From positions 1 through 57,952 of IMG/VR virus record IMGVR_UViG_3300046791_000121: a stretch of DNA of 57,952 nt, one strand, 5' to 3'. The notes under the pieces are model-generated. The model was not told where the DNA came from. It saw only the letters and a list, made by a program, of their open reading frames with translations, and did not search any database. Of this stretch, positions 55,583 through 57,952 are shown in pieces (the stretch's first letter is position 1; each line of letters begins with the position of its first letter). The translations under genes and the position numbers were made by a program. The DNA comes from a virus.

Positions 55583-55926
55583 GGCATTCGTACCTCCGCG
55601 CCGTTCTCGCCATCTTCGAGGACCTCGCATCGCGATAGGTGCAGCACATCGCACAGTGCGGTGGCGATGGCCTCGCAGGAGAGGCTGCCGAACGATCGGC
55701 CTTGGGGCGTCATCGGTGAGAGCGATTCGAGCGTCGTGATCACGCGGCGCTTGAGGTCGATGATCTCGACCTCGCGATCGGCATGGCTGACGACCAGCCA
55801 GCATCTGACATGGAACTCGTGGCGATGGAGGTGACGCAGGAAGGCAACTGCGGCTGGCGCGTCAGGCCAGGCGTGAAGAGCGGAATGCCTCGCGCTCGCT
55901 ACAACCTCGATGAGAGGTCCGCGCAT
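55579..55926 (-). CDS. Conserved phage protein, PTPS-like appearance
   Basis: 115 residues from MRGPLIEVVASARHSALHAW; AGGA lies 8 bases upstream, and an ATG three codons earlier is possible. Blocks WPDAPAAVAFLRHLHRHEFH, WLVVSHADREVEI and FGSLSCEAIATALCD recur in phage proteins of unknown function (from memory). HRHEFH resembles the HGH zinc site of pterin synthases, so a degenerate PTPS fold is possible. First gene of the deazaguanine operon; overlaps the glycosyltransferase gene by four bases. Confidence 0.65.
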   Translation of the reverse strand: MRGPLIEVVASARHSALHAWPDAPAAVAFLRHLHRHEFHVRCWLVVSHADREVEIIDLKRRVITTLESLSPMTPQGRSFGSLSCEAIATALCDVLHLSRCEVLEDGENGAEVRMP

Positions 55927-56254
55927 TGCGCGCATCCTACCCGCGCATCTGATCTCCGTCCAGCCCCGCTGCTCCCGCTCATGCGAGACGGGTCTGAGGG
56001 GTCGAGCAGGAGCCCCCCGGCTAGCGGCCGGGGAACTCAGGAGCCCTAGAGGGCCGGATTCGCGGTTTAGGCGGAATGAGATAGAGGGTAGCCGGAGCAT
56101 CCAGAGGCGGGCACTCAGGGGCGATTTGGAGCCCTGCGGCGATTCTACGGGGGTCCGGCGGGGGCGATACCGGGCTCTACGTCAAGACGTTGCAAAGCCC
56201 GGTGGACATAGGAAAAGGGGTGCTCTGAATCGAGCACCCCTGATCACTACTCGA
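55927..56254. other. Gap between the two minus-strand operons
   Basis: About 330 bases without a convincing gene. It contains the terminator of the MoxR operon at its right side and must hold the promoter for the deazaguanine operon. TAGAAT is present on the minus strand near 56145, but no convincing partner box was found. Otherwise featureless. Confidence 0.6.
56216..56241 (-). terminator. Intrinsic terminator of the MoxR operon
   Basis: Perfect 10-bp stem AGGGGTGCTC/GAGCACCCCT with a 6-base loop. On the minus strand it is followed directly by TTTTCC. It lies 14 bases past the stop of the last gene of the leftward early operon. Confidence 0.85.
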
Positions 56255-57181
56255 CTACACCGACAACAGTCCGCGCGTCATGCCAAACGGACTGCGCACC
56301 TCGACGTCAGGCGAGAGACACTCGACTGCCGACCACTTGTCGCCGAGCTTCTTGGCGCGAAGGACTCGCTTCACGATGCACATCGTTCCATTCAGGGTCT
56401 CGGGCACCGCGCACTCCAGCACGACGTCGCCGGGCTTCACGACGAGCAACCGAAGCCCGAACATCCCGACCTCGGCGCCGTCGCCGCCGCCGCCTCGCGA
56501 AATGACCGACAACCCCATCCCGTGAACGCGCAGCCATGCAGCACGCATGAGCTTGATTCCGACCACCGGCTCGCCTTCGTTCCAGTAGAACGTGCAGCCG
56601 ACTTCTTCAACGTGGTTCACGGTCACGACGCCGCCGTAGGCGTTGCTCATGCGCTGGTCTCTCAGGAACCGCGCGAAGGTCGCGACGAACATCCGCCGCG
56701 CCTCGTCCGACTTCTCGTTGAACCGGCGGTGCCACTTGGCAGCGAGATTCTGTTGCCATGGGTGCCTGTAGGCCACGTTCACGCGAGCGTAGTAGTGCTC
56801 GGTGGTCTGCCGTTTGCGCGTGAACCTCAGATCGTGCGCGAGTTGGGCGGCCTTGATCGGCACCTTCCAGGCCTGCTTGCTGAGGATGTACGAGTCCCGC
56901 CGGTCCTCCCTGAACCGGCGGATGACTTCGAGGCACTGGCAACTGCGGTCGCCGAGCTTGGCCAACGTCTTGAGACTGCGAAGCTCCTCCTTCGCGTGGT
57001 CGTGAATGGTAAAGCGGCCTCGCGGCTGCCATGAGATCGAGTGGTACTGCCCTCCACAGCGGACGCGCAGCAGGAATCGCTTGTCGCTCCGGTGGCGCTT
57101 CGCGTAGACGTCCCGAGCCGGATGGTTCGGGTCCAGCGCGGCAATCTCTTCGGCGGTGAAGACCGTCTCCGAGTCCATCAT
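56255..57181 (-). CDS. Unknown 308-residue protein, last gene of the MoxR operon
   Basis: Starts MMDSETVFTAEEIAALDP, ATGA overlap with the VWA gene. It is basic: Arg/His-rich middle (KWHRRFNEKSDEARRMFVAT), then a C-terminal beta-rich part (VVKPGDVVLECAVPETLNG). The N-terminal part has a hydrophobic strand and CGGQYHSISWQPRG. No motif recognised. Since it always follows the VWA gene here, it may be the substrate or third component of the MoxR-VWA system. Confidence 0.75.
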   Translation of the reverse strand: MMDSETVFTAEEIAALDPNHPARDVYAKRHRSDKRFLLRVRCGGQYHSISWQPRGRFTIHDHAKEELRSLKTLAKLGDRSCQCLEVIRRFREDRRDSYILSKQAWKVPIKAAQLAHDLRFTRKRQTTEHYYARVNVAYRHPWQQNLAAKWHRRFNEKSDEARRMFVATFARFLRDQRMSNAYGGVVTVNHVEEVGCTFYWNEGEPVVGIKLMRAAWLRVHGMGLSVISRGGGGDGAEVGMFGLRLLVVKPGDVVLECAVPETLNGTMCIVKRVLRAKKLGDKWSAVECLSPDVEVRSPFGMTRGLLSV

Positions 57182-57952
57182 TTCTCCATGTAGACGCCGT
57201 GCTTCTTGAGGTGCGCCGGCATCTGGTCGAAGTAGTACTTGTGGCCGATGGTCGCGACGATCACTCGCATGTTGCGAGGCGTCTCGTCGATAGTCGGCCA
57301 GGGCGTCGCGCCATCGGTGAGCAGGATGCAAACGTCGGCCGCGATCCTCCTGTCGGCCGCCGCCTTCAGGCCTACCCGCATATCCGTCCCGCCGTGGCCG
57401 CCGAGCATCTTGAGTAGCTGCTCGATGGTGCGCACGGGGCGCGACTCGAACACGGCCGAATCGACCGTGATGACATGCGGGGCGGTGTTCGCCGAGCGAA
57501 GGATTCCGATGACCTCGCTGCCAGCCCGAGCGAGACGCGAGTTCTTGCCGCGCCCCATGCTGCCGCTCGTGTCAACGACGATCACCACCTTCGGGTCCGG
57601 CCCTTGTAGCTCGGGAAGCAACGGTGCGTCGTCGCCCCATCCAAGCCCACGGAGAACCTCGCGCCGACGAGACGGGCGACCCCATGCCCAATCGACGCGA
57701 CCCCGCGCGCTGCCCACTGCTCCGCGCACTTCTGAAGCGAGGTGCTTTCGCCAATCGACCTTGGGCGGCTCGAACATCGAGCGCGCCCACTCCGCCAACC
57801 AGTTGCCGGGTGCTACTCCGCGCCCGTCACCGCTCGGCTTCCAATCGAGGACCGCCCGCGCGACCTGCCGCTTGATGACTTCTTGCGCCGCGTTGGTCGT
57901 CGGGTCGGGGAGATCGTCGCCCACTTCGGCCTCGTAGGGCTGGTGGTGTCCG
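57178..57952 (-). CDS. VWA-domain portion of the metallopeptidase/VWA protein (C-terminal part)
   Basis: Continuation of the gene entering from the left end, carried here in the right copy of the terminal repeat and running off the right edge. The MIDAS motif DTSGSMG, then GGHGGTDMR (conserved Thr-Asp) and LLTDGATPWP (Asp) are intact, so metal binding by the VWA domain is expected. Ends KKHGVYMEK. If the ends join, this completes a 571-residue protein. Upstream in the frame it repeats residues of the left copy with about six substitutions. Confidence 0.85.
   Translation of the reverse strand, partial: GHHQPYEAEVGDDLPDPTTNAAQEVIKRQVARAVLDWKPSGDGRGVAPGNWLAEWARSMFEPPKVDWRKHLASEVRGAVGSARGRVDWAWGRPSRRREVLRGLGWGDDAPLLPELQGPDPKVVIVVDTSGSMGRGKNSRLARAGSEVIGILRSANTAPHVITVDSAVFESRPVRTIEQLLKMLGGHGGTDMRVGLKAAADRRIAADVCILLTDGATPWPTIDETPRNMRVIVATIGHKYYFDQMPAHLKKHGVYMEK
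57567..57952. repeat. Right copy of imperfect terminal direct repeat
   Basis: Second copy of the 386-base terminal repeat. Differences from the left copy are all single substitutions. They change only about six residues of the encoded protein (for example E/K, R/K, G/D, A/S, S/G, S/P), which is what divergence under purifying selection looks like rather than sequencing noise. Confidence 0.95.

Noticed and set aside
1-57952. tRNA, tmRNA or integrase genes and attachment sites
   Set aside because: None was recognised on reading; absence is stated with limited confidence because no tRNA-finding program or profile search was run.

Overview
The window is an essentially complete genome of a tailed double-stranded DNA phage with GC-rich sequence. 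The only non-phage-looking genes (FolE, QueD, QueE, MoxR) fit known phage accessory functions. The morphogenesis genes (TerL, HK97-type portal, protease and capsid, tail tube, tape measure, tail hub, tailspike) indicate a siphovirus. A lipobox lipoprotein in the lysis region and several signal peptides suggest a Gram-negative host, but this is weak. No integrase, DNA polymerase, helicase or tRNA gene was recognised. The first 386 bases and the last 386 bases are the same sequence at about 95% identity. One minus-strand gene runs off both ends and closes in frame if the ends are joined. The sequence is therefore best read as a circular map of about 57,566 bp, with the overlap carrying strain-level variation.

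Layout. A control region of about 1 kb (5187-6197) separates two divergent transcription units. Leftward from it (minus strand, 5186 to 1, continuing at 57952) runs an early-looking operon of small genes. It contains a MoxR-type AAA+ ATPase and, five genes later, a large protein combining an HExxH metallopeptidase-like domain, a very acidic linker and a VWA domain. The operon ends after an unknown 308-residue protein, at a clear intrinsic terminator (56216-56241). Downstream on the same strand lies a tightly overlapping seven-gene operon (55926 to 51325): a conserved unknown, a GT-B glycosyltransferase, DpdA (DNA 7-deazaguanine transglycosylase), a ParB/sulfiredoxin-like protein comparable to DpdB, QueD, QueE and FolE. 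Together these would build a 7-deazaguanine base from GTP, insert it into phage DNA and possibly glycosylate it. No QueC is present, so 7-carboxy-7-deazaguanine is the predicted inserted base unless the host supplies preQ0.

Rightward from the control region (plus strand, 6198 to 51328) come: DNA-metabolism and regulatory genes (Gp157 family, winged-helix proteins, a replication-initiator-like protein, VRR-NUC nuclease, NinG/HNH-like protein; 6-11.5 kb); a dense run of very small overlapping genes, many with zinc-finger or membrane features (11.5-17.5 kb); terminase (16.8-19 kb); more small genes (19-21.4 kb); a portal-MuF fusion, protease and two tandem paralogous capsid proteins (21.5-28.8 kb); connectors, tail tube, tail-assembly chaperones with a probable +1 frameshift, tape measure and tail tip (29.4-39.5 kb); receptor-binding and decoration proteins including a beta-helix tailspike and a tandem-repeat protein (39.5-45.5 kb); and a lysis/secreted-protein region (45.8-51.3 kb). 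The plus and minus units meet at 51325-51328, where their stop codons share one CTAG.

Most adjacent genes overlap by 1-4 bases (ATGA, GTGA, TAATG), and GTG starts are very common. This guided start choice throughout. All functional assignments rest on motif and pattern recognition by eye; no database search was run.
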